A stretch of DNA of 64,000 bases, taken from NCBI GenBank assembly GCA_029564465.1, contig JAKQPY010000062.1:1-64000 (forward strand). Reading direction: 5' to 3'. Under the pieces are notes generated by a model. The model ran no database searches and was not told where the DNA came from. It saw only the letters and a list, made by a program, of their open reading frames with translations. The translations under genes were made by a program, and so were the position numbers. Numbering within the stretch: position 1 is the first letter of the stretch; each line of letters opens with the position of its first letter. This stretch comes from JAGOEF01 sp029564465 (GTDB taxonomy: Bacteria; Bacteroidota; Bacteroidia; Bacteroidales; ML635J-15). Of the stretch, positions 43,764 to 52,362 are shown piece after piece.

Positions 43764-44672
43764 TTAATCACCAAATGGCTTTTCGTTAGAAAAATCGGGG
43801 CGGTATACCGTTGTGCTATCCAATTCCTGTAACCATCCCCGGTAAAAACCTAGCTCCTGCATAACTTCAACCAGATTCTCGTATTCACTGTGTGAAATAC
43901 TCCGGTTGAGTTGCGGATGGTTTTCAACACGAGAGGTCGGATAATATTGCGACATCAACGAAATATGAAGTTTTACCGAAAATTCACTTGCAATAGTTTG
44001 CAATACGGTAATACTTTGATCCACTGCCCCTGGAAGTACCAGATGGCGCAGAATTATACCCGAAGCAGCCAGTCCGTTTTGGTCTACAATCAGACCGGTT
44101 CCTTTTTGCCTCAACATTTCACGAATAGCCTCAATGGCAACCGAAGGGTAATCGGGAGCATCGGAATATGCCATGGCAAGCTTAGCATCCATATATTTAA
44201 AATCAGGCAGGTACACATCAATCAGTCTTTCAAGTCCGCGAAGGCTTTCCACATTGTCGTATGCATTGGTGTTGTAAACAAAAACAGGATTTCGACCAGT
44301 CGCCTTTATTCCCCTGATAATTGCACACATTTGTGGAATGCAATGCGAAGGAGAAACAAAGCCCACGATATTTTCGGTAGTATCGAGAACACTGCAAATG
44401 CGCGAAACTAACTCATTATAATCCGACGGTCCCGGTAAATTACCATCCGAGTTTTCCGAAATATCGCAGTTTTGACAATACATGCATTGCAGGTTACAAT
44501 GCGGAAAGAAAACATTACAAATGCCTTTACTGCCGGATATTACCTCTTCCTCTCCCTTATGTATGCATACCGACGACACCCGGAACATGGCATCACAACC
44601 ACAATACCCTGTTTCGCCTTCCATGCGGTTAACCCCACATTTGCGCGGACACAGGGTGCAGTGTGACAGCAT
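43764..44672 (-). CDS. Radical SAM protein, PFL-activase-like
   Basis: About 302 residues from the ATG at 44672; an upstream TTG at 44696 would add eight residues. A Cys-rich N terminus (CTLCPRKCGVNR and GYCGC) comes before the radical SAM cluster motif CNLQCMYC in FFPHCNLQCMYCQN. The rest is a TIM-like barrel with DVYLPDFKYMD. This arrangement is typical of the COG1313-type activase-like family, whose target is unknown. It is the last gene of the DUF2797-recX unit, 56 bases after recX. Confidence 0.8.
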   Translation of the reverse strand: MLSHCTLCPRKCGVNRMEGETGYCGCDAMFRVSSVCIHKGEEEVISGSKGICNVFFPHCNLQCMYCQNCDISENSDGNLPGPSDYNELVSRICSVLDTTENIVGFVSPSHCIPQMCAIIRGIKATGRNPVFVYNTNAYDNVESLRGLERLIDVYLPDFKYMDAKLAMAYSDAPDYPSVAIEAIREMLRQKGTGLIVDQNGLAASGIILRHLVLPGAVDQSITVLQTIASEFSVKLHISLMSQYYPTSRVENHPQLNRSISHSEYENLVEVMQELGFYRGWLQELDSTTVYRPDFSNEKPFGD

Positions 44673-44728
44673 TTCTATTTCGGAGGGTAAATACAAAAAT
44701 CAATATTTTAAATTAATCCGGAATTTCG

Positions 44729-45190
44729 TTACTTGTAGTCAAGGGTTTGCAACACCCCCTCAACCAGTTCGGGCTCAAAACCTTTTCCAAACATATAACG
44801 CAATATCTTTTGTGAATATTCGAATGGGCTGGGCGCTTCCATTTTCCGTTGCAAAATCAGCATTTTAATGGTTTTGGCATACTCGGTTTCATCAATTTGA
44901 GCAAGGGCATCTTCGATAGCGGCGGCAGGAATTTTCTTCATATTTAGTTCGTACCTGATTTTAATCCGCCCCCAACGGTTAAAACGAAATTTATCCATCG
45001 CAAAGGCCAAAGCATAGCGTGCATTGTCGATAAATTTTTCATCGGTGAGTTGTGCCACAATTTCGTTGCGCTGTGTATGCGTTAATTCGTACTTTTTAAG
45101 GTACAGCAGCACGTCGTAGCTGCATTTTTCGCTTTTTCCGCACAACCAGCGTGCATTCTCATACGCCTGTCTTACATTTTCGTCTGACAT
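44729..45190 (-). CDS. recX: Regulatory protein RecX
   Basis: 153 residues, the usual size. Three helical tandem repeats are visible, with the family patterns CSYDVLLYLKKYELT, FIDNARYALAFAMDKFRFNRWGRIKIRYEL and KILRYMFGKGFEPELVEGVL. RecX binds RecA filaments and limits their growth. recA is not in this window, which is unusual only by comparison with proteobacteria. Its ATG lies one base after the DUF2797 stop, so the pair is co-transcribed. Confidence 0.9.
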   Translation of the reverse strand: MSDENVRQAYENARWLCGKSEKCSYDVLLYLKKYELTHTQRNEIVAQLTDEKFIDNARYALAFAMDKFRFNRWGRIKIRYELNMKKIPAAAIEDALAQIDETEYAKTIKMLILQRKMEAPSPFEYSQKILRYMFGKGFEPELVEGVLQTLDYK

Positions 45191-45191
45191 A

Positions 45192-46004
45192 TTATTCGGT
45201 TTCGATAGTTACATAATAGCCCTGATGGTTACGCACATTGAGTGCATTTCCATCTTCAAAAATCAGGTATTGCCCTTTAATTCCCACAAGCCTCGAAATG
45301 AAATCCTTGGTATTGTCGAGTTTCAGCGTGCTCCGATACGGGGCCTCCCTGAACACCGGATACACCAGAGTGGTTATACTGTTATCGGTGGTTACAAACT
45401 GACGGAGTTCAATGGGCAATAATTCGGCCAGCTCCTTTTTGCGTGCCGGTAAGTCAATTTCGTGAGTCGTTGCATTAAGCATTGCTGCGAGGTTGGTTTT
45501 ATCGGAAACGTATTTTTTCAGTTCCACTTCGATTAGCCCGGCCAACTGGCGGTATGGTGTTCTGGCAAGTTTTACAGCCGCAATGGCCCCCTGATCAATC
45601 CAGCGCGTGGGTATCTGGGTGTGCCGTGTTACCCCTACTTTCAGATTTCCGGTTACTGCAAGATACACAATATGGTCGATGAGGGCATTTTTCTTCGACC
45701 ATTCCATGTCGCGCGAAATACCTTCATGCGACAAATCAAGTTCCGGGTGTAATACCCCCCTGTCGGTTTCGGGTAAGCTCGTATAGCAGGTGTAGCAATA
45801 GCCATTGTGAAACGATGTTTTGGTTTTACTTCCACAATGCACACAGTGTATCGTACCTTGAAAAAAAATACGCAGGGTTTTGCCAATGATGTCATTCAAC
45901 GTAATGCGATCAGGTTCCGACACCAGATAATAGCTTACAGGCGTGGTCGCACGGGCTTCCATCTTCAGCAAATTTCCATCGAACAGTATTTTTCTATTGC
46001 TCAT
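45192..46004 (-). CDS. DUF2797 family zinc protein
   Basis: 270 residues. The N-terminal half has a probable four-Cys zinc site (CVHCG and CYTCY). After it comes YLAVTGNLKVGVTRHTQIP then RWIDQGA, resembling the GIY-YIG nuclease core and the DUF2797 signature. The gene precedes recX, which makes a DNA-repair-linked role attractive, but the function is not established. No signal peptide is present. Confidence 0.82.
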   Translation of the reverse strand: MSNRKILFDGNLLKMEARATTPVSYYLVSEPDRITLNDIIGKTLRIFFQGTIHCVHCGSKTKTSFHNGYCYTCYTSLPETDRGVLHPELDLSHEGISRDMEWSKKNALIDHIVYLAVTGNLKVGVTRHTQIPTRWIDQGAIAAVKLARTPYRQLAGLIEVELKKYVSDKTNLAAMLNATTHEIDLPARKKELAELLPIELRQFVTTDNSITTLVYPVFREAPYRSTLKLDNTKDFISRLVGIKGQYLIFEDGNALNVRNHQGYYVTIETE

Positions 46005-46075
46005 TCCACCTTGTATTGTATGCTGCTAAGATACGCTTAACTCTCAACAATGCCAGATTTTTTATCGGGGGATGC

Positions 46076-46083
46076 CAAAATTA
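46076..46083 (-). promoter_or_regulatory. Candidate -7 element for the DUF2797-recX unit
   Basis: On the minus strand TAATTTTG, an exact match to TAnnTTTG, 71 bases before the DUF2797 start. No -33 element was found. It nearly touches the opposing element for the GH3 gene. Confidence 0.35.
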
Positions 46084-46086
46084 TTC

Positions 46087-46094
46087 TATTTTTG
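46087..46094 (+). promoter_or_regulatory. Candidate -7 element for the GH3 gene
   Basis: TATTTTTG matches TAnnTTTG exactly and is 16 bases before the GH3 ATG, so the leader would be about 10 bases. The -33 region has only T-rich sequence. Confidence 0.4.
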
Positions 46095-46110
46095 AAAAAA
46101 TGTTTGCATT

Positions 46111-47628
46111 ATGCCTTTGATAAATTCGATACTGAATCTGGTGAATTTTGGCCGGCTCGAAGAAATTGAATACTTCAGGCGTCATGCCGAAGAAATTCAG
46201 GAAAATCAATTTAAGCAGCTGATACAAAGTGCGTCCGATACAGTATTCGGGCAAAAATACCACTTTGATGAAATAAAAAGTCGCCACGAATTCAGCTCCC
46301 GAGTCCCCGTGCACGATTATGAAAAGCTAAAACCCTATATTTTCAGGATTATGCACGGTGAACAAAACATTTTGTGGAATACCGAAACCAAATGGTTTGC
46401 AAAATCGAGCGGGACTACCTCCGATAAAAGTAAATTCATTCCAATCACGCGCGAATCGCTAGAAAATTGTCATTTCAGAAGTGGTAAGGATATTTTTGCC
46501 ATGTTCACAAGCAGTTACCCCGACACCAATATTTTTAGCGGGAAAACACTGACACTGGGAGGCAGTACCAGCATCAATTCGCTCAGCGAAAATTCATATT
46601 ACGGTGATCTTTCGGCGGTTTTAATACAAAATCTGCCATTCTGGACCTATTTCAAAAGGGTTCCCAGTCCCGAAATTGCTCTGATGCAAGAATGGGAGTC
46701 GAAAATGCAAATGATGGTGGAAACGACCATAAATAAAAATGTAACCATTCTGGTAGGTGTACCTTCGTGGTTTTTAGTACTCCTGAAAAAAGTGATTGAA
46801 ACTACCGGTGCCAGAACCATACTCGATGTATGGCCAAATCTGGAGTTATTCATCTATGGTGGCATTAATTTTCTTCCATATGCCGATGTATACAGGAGTC
46901 TCATACCATCGGAACAGATGAAATACCTCGAAACCTATAATGCCTCCGAGGGATTTTTCGGGATTCAGGATGACCTGAACCGCGACGACATGCTGCTGAT
47001 GCTGGATTACGGTATATATTATGAATTCATGCCGATTGAGCACTCGGGAGAAATGTCGGAAAAAATAGTAATGCTTGAGGATGTGGTTCCTGGTCAGAAC
47101 TATGCCATGATAATTTCGACCAACGGAGGCCTTTGGCGATATTTAATTGGCGACACGGTCTGTTTCACATCTAAAAATCCGTATAAAATAAAAATCACAG
47201 GGCGCACACGACATTTTATCAACGCTTTTGGAGAAGAACTGATTATAGACAATGCGCAGATGGCCATTAAAGAAGCCTGTGCACGCACGGGAGCACAGGT
47301 ACTCGAGTTCACTGCTGCACCGGTATTTATGGATAAGGAACACAAAGGCTGTCACGAATGGTTATTCGAGTTTGGGAAAAAGCCCGATTCGATGGAAAAA
47401 TTCATGTACGTGCTCGATATCGAACTACAGCATTGTAATTCGGACTACGAAGCCAAGCGGTATAAAAACATGACCCTCGAGTTCCCTTGTTATCACATTC
47501 TAAAAGATGGTTGTTTCATGCATTGGCTGCAATCGAAAGGCAAACTCGGCGGACAGAATAAAGTACCACGGCTGTCGAACTCCCGGACTTACGTTGAAGA
47601 ACTTCTTGCAATAAATCAGCAGATATAA
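46111..47628 (+). CDS. GH3-family acyl-adenylate-forming enzyme
   Basis: 505 residues, full length for the bacterial GH3 family. Three adenylation motifs are clear: SSGTTSDKSKF at residues 99-109, YNASEGFFGIQ, and TGRTRHFINAFGEEL followed by IDNAQMAI. GH3 enzymes activate a carboxylic acid with ATP and join it to an amino acid. In plants they conjugate auxin or jasmonate, but bacterial substrates are mostly unknown. It is monocistronic between the recX unit and pdxJ, so context does not name the acid. Confidence 0.88.
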   Translation: MPLINSILNLVNFGRLEEIEYFRRHAEEIQENQFKQLIQSASDTVFGQKYHFDEIKSRHEFSSRVPVHDYEKLKPYIFRIMHGEQNILWNTETKWFAKSSGTTSDKSKFIPITRESLENCHFRSGKDIFAMFTSSYPDTNIFSGKTLTLGGSTSINSLSENSYYGDLSAVLIQNLPFWTYFKRVPSPEIALMQEWESKMQMMVETTINKNVTILVGVPSWFLVLLKKVIETTGARTILDVWPNLELFIYGGINFLPYADVYRSLIPSEQMKYLETYNASEGFFGIQDDLNRDDMLLMLDYGIYYEFMPIEHSGEMSEKIVMLEDVVPGQNYAMIISTNGGLWRYLIGDTVCFTSKNPYKIKITGRTRHFINAFGEELIIDNAQMAIKEACARTGAQVLEFTAAPVFMDKEHKGCHEWLFEFGKKPDSMEKFMYVLDIELQHCNSDYEAKRYKNMTLEFPCYHILKDGCFMHWLQSKGKLGGQNKVPRLSNSRTYVEELLAINQQI

Positions 47629-47638
47629 GCTGTGTTAG

Positions 47639-48358
47639 CTATAGTCGTTTAAGCTGCTGCAGGTACATCTGTATAGCGTTCTCGAGACCAAAGTATAAGG
47701 CATCGGCTATCAGTGCATGACCAATTGAAACCTCGAGTAATCCAGGAATACTGTCACTAAAAAACTTCAGGTTTTCGAGACTCAGATCGTGGCCGGCATT
47801 CAAACCCAGACCCATGCTTCCGGCAAGTCCGGCAGCCTTTACAAAAGGCTCAACCGCCTCGTAACGGTTGAAGCTATAATTGGCAGCATATGGCTCGGTA
47901 TAAAGCTCAACCCGGTCGGTTCCGGTTTCTGCAGCATACTTCAGGGTTTCGGGATTCGTGTCGACAAATATTGAAGTTCTGACACCTTCACCATGCATTC
48001 GTTTCACGATTTCCTTTAAAAACCGGAGATTCGACTTTGTATCCCATCCCGAATTCGAAGTAACCACATCGTGGGCGTCGGGAACAAAAGTAACCTGTGC
48101 GGGATGCACAGCCCCAACCAGTTGGAGAAATGACTCCGATGGGTATCCTTCGATATTAAATTCGGTCATTATCAGAGGCTTCAGATCGTAAACATCCTGA
48201 TATCGGATATGGCGTTCGTCAGGGCGGGGGTGAACAGTAATTCCCTGAGCTCCAAATTGCTGGCATTTAACAGCCGCCAGACAAACATCGGGAACATTTC
48301 CACCCCGGGCATTGCGTAGGGTAGCAATTTTATTTATATTTACACTTAATTTGGCCAT
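47639..48358 (-). CDS. pdxJ: Pyridoxine 5'-phosphate synthase
   Basis: 239 residues, a TIM barrel of normal length. It condenses 1-deoxy-D-xylulose-5-phosphate with 3-amino-2-oxopropyl phosphate in vitamin B6 synthesis. Conserved features include the N-terminal LSVNINKIATLRNARGG, the HPRPDERHIRYQDV loop and GLNAGHDLSLENL near the C terminus. It is divergent from the CBS-domain gene, as in many Bacteroidota where pdxJ lies beside the nadK cluster. Confidence 0.95.
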   Translation of the reverse strand: MAKLSVNINKIATLRNARGGNVPDVCLAAVKCQQFGAQGITVHPRPDERHIRYQDVYDLKPLIMTEFNIEGYPSESFLQLVGAVHPAQVTFVPDAHDVVTSNSGWDTKSNLRFLKEIVKRMHGEGVRTSIFVDTNPETLKYAAETGTDRVELYTEPYAANYSFNRYEAVEPFVKAAGLAGSMGLGLNAGHDLSLENLKFFSDSIPGLLEVSIGHALIADALYFGLENAIQMYLQQLKRL

Positions 48359-48380
48359 CGGTTTTTTATTATTTTGGCCA

Positions 48381-48388
48381 CAAATTTA
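48381..48388 (-). promoter_or_regulatory. Candidate -7 element for pdxJ
   Basis: On the minus strand TAAATTTG, an exact match to TAnnTTTG, 22 bases before the pdxJ ATG. A CAAA-derived TTTG occurs 26 bases further up, too far for good spacing. Confidence 0.35.
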
Positions 48389-48426
48389 ATAATTGTTTTT
48401 GTGCTTCGATAAAACAAAACCGTGAT

Positions 48427-49092
48427 ATGCTCGCACACGACCTTATTTCGGAAACTGTTCCAAGCCTAAGAACTTCCGATACCGGAACTCAGGCTCTTAA
48501 CCTGATGGAAACTTATAAAGTTTCACATCTGCCGGTGGTGAACAATGAAGAATTTCTCGGTCTTATTTCGGACAGCGACATATATGACCACGAAAATACC
48601 GACGACCCCATTGGAAATCACAACCTGAGTCTGGTAACTCCCTTTGTATTTGCAGGACAACACATCTACGAGGTTATTGAGTTGCTCGACAGATTGCAGA
48701 TTAGTGTGGTGCCTGTACTTAACCGTCAAAAGCACTACCTTGGCGTAATTACAGCACGCGATTTGGTTCAGGCCTTTGCCAAAATGGCCACAGTTCACAA
48801 ATCGGGAACCATTCTGGTACTCGAAATGAATATTCACGATTACTCATTGAGCCAGATTGCACAGATTGTTGAATCGAACAACACAAAGATTCTCAGTATG
48901 TACGTTTCGGCCAACGACGATACTACCAAGATAAATATTACCCTAAAACTCGACTCAACCGATGCTGCTGCAGTAATTCAAACTTTCGAAAGGTATAATT
49001 ATACCATTTCGGGTCGTTTCCTGAGTGAGGAAAACGAAAAAATCACCCTGTTCGACCGATACCAATCCTTGCTGAATTACCTGAATATGTAA
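48427..49092 (+). CDS. CBS-domain protein (AcuB-like)
   Basis: 221 residues. Two CBS domains lie at about 1-60 and 75-130 (YKVSHLPVVNNEEFLGLISDSD and RLQISVVPVLNRQKHYLGVI). A C-terminal ACT-like beta-alpha-beta region spans 135-205. CBS pairs bind adenosyl nucleotides and act as sensors; the partner is unknown. It is first in the 48.4-51.3 kb run and is separated from the Omp85-like gene by two bases. Confidence 0.85.
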   Translation: MLAHDLISETVPSLRTSDTGTQALNLMETYKVSHLPVVNNEEFLGLISDSDIYDHENTDDPIGNHNLSLVTPFVFAGQHIYEVIELLDRLQISVVPVLNRQKHYLGVITARDLVQAFAKMATVHKSGTILVLEMNIHDYSLSQIAQIVESNNTKILSMYVSANDDTTKINITLKLDSTDAAAVIQTFERYNYTISGRFLSEENEKITLFDRYQSLLNYLNM

Positions 49093-49094
49093 GG

Positions 49095-50465
49095 GTGAAA
49101 ACAAAAATCTGCATTATCGTTGTTTTGATTGCCTGCACCGGGTTGGTTGCACCCATTAAGGCTCAGCGAATGGTTATCGACAGTATCAGGTTGCAGGGCA
49201 ACAATAAAACACAAGGTGAAATAATTTTCGCAGAATTAAGTTTTGCTCCCGGCGACAGCCTTACTTCGACAATGCTCGACCGGGAAGTAATTGTTTCGGA
49301 AAATAAACTCCGGTTACTCGGTTTATTTAATTTTGTAAACATCACTTATCAGGCAACCAATTCGGAGCATGTATGCGTTATAGTTGACCTTGTTGAACGC
49401 TGGTATGTGTGGGTATATCCTATTTTGGAGATTGGGGATATCAACCTCGATACTTATATTTTGAATCAGGAATATACCCGCATTAACTATGGAATTTCGT
49501 TTGAGCGACACAATCTGTTTGGTAAAAACCAACTGATAAAAGCAAAACTACGCCTTGGTTTTAAGGAACAATACTCTGTTTATTATTCTAACCCGGTATG
49601 TCAGGGTAAAAAAAACCTGGGGTACTTTGCCGGAGTTGATTTTTTCAGGATGAAGGAAGCAGTAGTCGCTACCGAAAACTTCAAACCCGTTTATTACAAA
49701 TCGCCCGGCCAAAACCAGTATATCTTCCACTACCTGAACGCATCGGCAGGTATGGGATTAAAGCTTGCCGGTTCAACGAATCTGAAGGTAAAATTGGCAT
49801 ACCACTATTATTTCTGCGACATCGATTATCCTGATTTCGGCAGTAACAATTTCAGATTTCCCGAAGCATCCTTGAAAATCGAATCGGATCACCGTGACAA
49901 CAAATATTTCCCAAGTTCAGGATATTTTATAAGTTTCGAAATTTCGAAATATGGTTTTTTCAAGTATCCTGATATTAACAGCACCGATCTGTTGATTTTC
50001 GATTTGAAATTCGATGCACATGTTCGTCTTGCAAAAAACATTCTGGCAGGAACCCAGACCCACTGGGTTTACCAGAACAGTGGAACGGAACACACAAATT
50101 TCTGGTTATACCGGAGTATTGGTTACGAAAATTACCTGCGTGGAGCTGATAATATGATAATAAATTCAGCGCTGTATGCCTATGCAAAAAATTCAATTCG
50201 TTTTACGCTGTTCCATCGCGACCGCAGCGAAATGCACCTGACTGGTCTGCGACAATTCGATCTTTTCCATCTTTCACTTTATGCCGGTGCCTTTGCCGAT
50301 ATTGCCATCGCAAAACCTTACGGGCTCATCGTCGGAACCGGTGCTGGTTTCGATTTAGTCACATACTACGACCGGGTTTTAAGTCTGTATTACGCCTACA
50401 ACAATGTAACCAAAAACTTTAATATATTTGTCCAGTTCAAGTCTCCAATAATTAAACAATACTAA
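49095..50465 (+). CDS. Omp85-family outer-membrane protein with one POTRA domain
   Basis: 456 residues with a GTG start. A signal peptide (to about IKAQ) is followed by one POTRA domain (about 25-100: VIDSIRLQGNNKTQGEIIF to EHVCVIVDLVERW) and a beta-barrel rich in aromatic strand ends. It is much shorter than BamA at 53.9 kb, with one POTRA instead of five. It may be a second, dedicated assembly factor or an unrelated surface antigen of the D15 family. It lies between the CBS gene and nadK, both within three bases. Confidence 0.78.
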   Translation: MKTKICIIVVLIACTGLVAPIKAQRMVIDSIRLQGNNKTQGEIIFAELSFAPGDSLTSTMLDREVIVSENKLRLLGLFNFVNITYQATNSEHVCVIVDLVERWYVWVYPILEIGDINLDTYILNQEYTRINYGISFERHNLFGKNQLIKAKLRLGFKEQYSVYYSNPVCQGKKNLGYFAGVDFFRMKEAVVATENFKPVYYKSPGQNQYIFHYLNASAGMGLKLAGSTNLKVKLAYHYYFCDIDYPDFGSNNFRFPEASLKIESDHRDNKYFPSSGYFISFEISKYGFFKYPDINSTDLLIFDLKFDAHVRLAKNILAGTQTHWVYQNSGTEHTNFWLYRSIGYENYLRGADNMIINSALYAYAKNSIRFTLFHRDRSEMHLTGLRQFDLFHLSLYAGAFADIAIAKPYGLIVGTGAGFDLVTYYDRVLSLYYAYNNVTKNFNIFVQFKSPIIKQY

Positions 50466-50467
50466 GT

Positions 50468-51349
50468 ATGAAACTGGCTGTTTACGGCAGAAATTTTCCG
50501 AAAAAATTCAACGGTGTCGCCATTCAGTTTTTCGAGTTGCTTCGGACAGCCGGCATTCAGATTTACATTAATGAAAAATTTCACGATTTTATTTCGGTAA
50601 ATCTTGCTTATAAGTTACCGGTCGAAGGGGTCTATCAACAGCATCTGGCAGCCGATATTAATTTCGATATGCTGATTAGTATTGGTGGTGACGGCACCTT
50701 TCTCGAAGCGGTAACATTGATTTACAACCGGGACATTCCTGTTTTGGGAATAAACACCGGCAAACTGGGATTTCTGGCAACGGTGAGTCACGATCAGGTA
50801 ATAGGAGCTGTTAATCAGATTGTAGAAAAAAAGTACAGCCTATCGAAACGTTGGTTGCTGGGTATGGAAACCGGTTGTGAAATACTCTCACCATACAGTT
50901 TTGCGCTCAACGAGTTTACGATTCAAAAATTACACATGCTTAACATGATTAAAATCAAGGTGTTTTGTAACGATGAATTTGTAAATACTTACTGGGCCGA
51001 TGGCATCATTATAGCAACACCGACAGGGTCAACTGCCTATTCGCTGAGCTGCAATGGTCCGATACTATCACCCGAAAGCGATTGTTTTCTGATTACTCCG
51101 ATTGCAACGCACAATCTGAGTGTACGTCCACTGGTAATACCAGCCAATGCCACCATCAGACTCCAAGCCGACGGCCCCGTAAAAGAGTTGCTTGCCACAC
51201 TCGATTACAGGTCACAGGCTGTAAAGTCAAATACAGAGTTTACGATAAAAAAATCAGAATTTCATATTAATGTTGTAAATTTGTCTCAAAATTATTATTT
51301 TAGCACCCTCCGCGAGAAGTTGATGTGGGGTGTTGATGTGCGGAATTAA
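50468..51349 (+). CDS. nadK: NAD kinase
   Basis: 293 residues. The NAD-kinase signature GGDGTFLE is at 73-80, and TPTGSTAYSLSCNGPIL forms the second conserved block. It phosphorylates NAD to NADP with ATP. It starts two bases after the Omp85-like gene, which indicates co-transcription. In Bacteroidota nadK usually sits in this cluster upstream of uppS and bamA. Confidence 0.95.
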   Translation: MKLAVYGRNFPKKFNGVAIQFFELLRTAGIQIYINEKFHDFISVNLAYKLPVEGVYQQHLAADINFDMLISIGGDGTFLEAVTLIYNRDIPVLGINTGKLGFLATVSHDQVIGAVNQIVEKKYSLSKRWLLGMETGCEILSPYSFALNEFTIQKLHMLNMIKIKVFCNDEFVNTYWADGIIIATPTGSTAYSLSCNGPILSPESDCFLITPIATHNLSVRPLVIPANATIRLQADGPVKELLATLDYRSQAVKSNTEFTIKKSEFHINVVNLSQNYYFSTLREKLMWGVDVRN

Positions 51350-51396
51350 ATATTAAGGTATTTGTTGATATTACTGTATTTTGAAATAAACCGGTT

Positions 51397-52290
51397 ATGA
51401 AAAAAATAACAATTTTTCTTATTTTCAGTGTTTTTTGTTCGTTTGCGTTACATGCGCAATTGGGTACCCATTGGAAAAAAATCCGCCATGAAGCCATTGT
51501 CGGGTTCGGCGCCACTAGTTTTTTAGGTGAATTGGGCGGGGCCAATCAGATTGGGACTCACTTTATCCGCGATTTCGAATTTAAATCGACCAAAGGGCTT
51601 TTCGAGGTAGGTTATCGCTATAAACTGGAAGAAGACTGGGCAATTAAAGGAGCCATATGGTATGGTTGGGTTTCTGGAGCAGATAGTCTCACTCAGGAGA
51701 TTCACCGCAGAAACCGCGATCTCAGTTTCAGGTCTCCCATTGTTGAACTTACCGCAAACATTGAGTATTCAATAATCAACGAGAGATACGGGCACCGATA
51801 CGATTTGAGGAGAATAAAAGGTAAAAAAAATACCCCGAACCTTTACGTATTTACCGGAGTGAGTGCTTTTTACTTTAATCCCAAAGCAAAATACACCGAT
51901 GGGGAATGGTATGCATTACAACCATTGGGAACCGAAGGACAGGGCAGGGTACCCACACGCGAAAAATACAGCCGTATTGCCATGGCGATTCCGGCCGGTA
52001 TTGGGATGAATTATATGCTCGACCGTAATTGGGGAATAGGCGCAGAACTTGGTTTCCGCTACACCTTCACCGATTATATGGACGATGTAAGTACAACCTA
52101 TGTTGACAGTAATCTGTTTAATGATGACCCGATTGCCCAGTATTTTCATGATCCGACCAACGGAACCTGGGTAGGTGCCGGGACATTAAACCAGCGTGGA
52201 GACGATCACTACAACGATTTTTACATGTTCCTGTCGGTAAATGCCAGCTATAAAATCAGACCGCGTCAACCGGGCTTACCTAAATTTTAA
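51397..52290 (+). CDS. Outer-membrane beta-barrel protein, DUF6089-like
   Basis: 297 residues. A signal peptide (to about ALHAQ) precedes a beta-rich mature part with the DUF6089-type start HEAIVGFGATSFLGELGGAN and later GMNYMLDRNWGIGAELGFRYTFTDY. An eight-stranded barrel is likely. It is the first of two tandem proteins of similar type, 47 bases after nadK. In other Bacteroidota the corresponding gene is annotated as a DUF6089 or PorG-like protein. Confidence 0.78.
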   Translation: MKKITIFLIFSVFCSFALHAQLGTHWKKIRHEAIVGFGATSFLGELGGANQIGTHFIRDFEFKSTKGLFEVGYRYKLEEDWAIKGAIWYGWVSGADSLTQEIHRRNRDLSFRSPIVELTANIEYSIINERYGHRYDLRRIKGKKNTPNLYVFTGVSAFYFNPKAKYTDGEWYALQPLGTEGQGRVPTREKYSRIAMAIPAGIGMNYMLDRNWGIGAELGFRYTFTDYMDDVSTTYVDSNLFNDDPIAQYFHDPTNGTWVGAGTLNQRGDDHYNDFYMFLSVNASYKIRPRQPGLPKF

Positions 52291-52362
52291 TACCATTGTA
52301 ATTTTTGCAGACTTTATACGTTGTTGGTTTAAGAATTCTATTAAGATGAAAAACTTTCTGGT

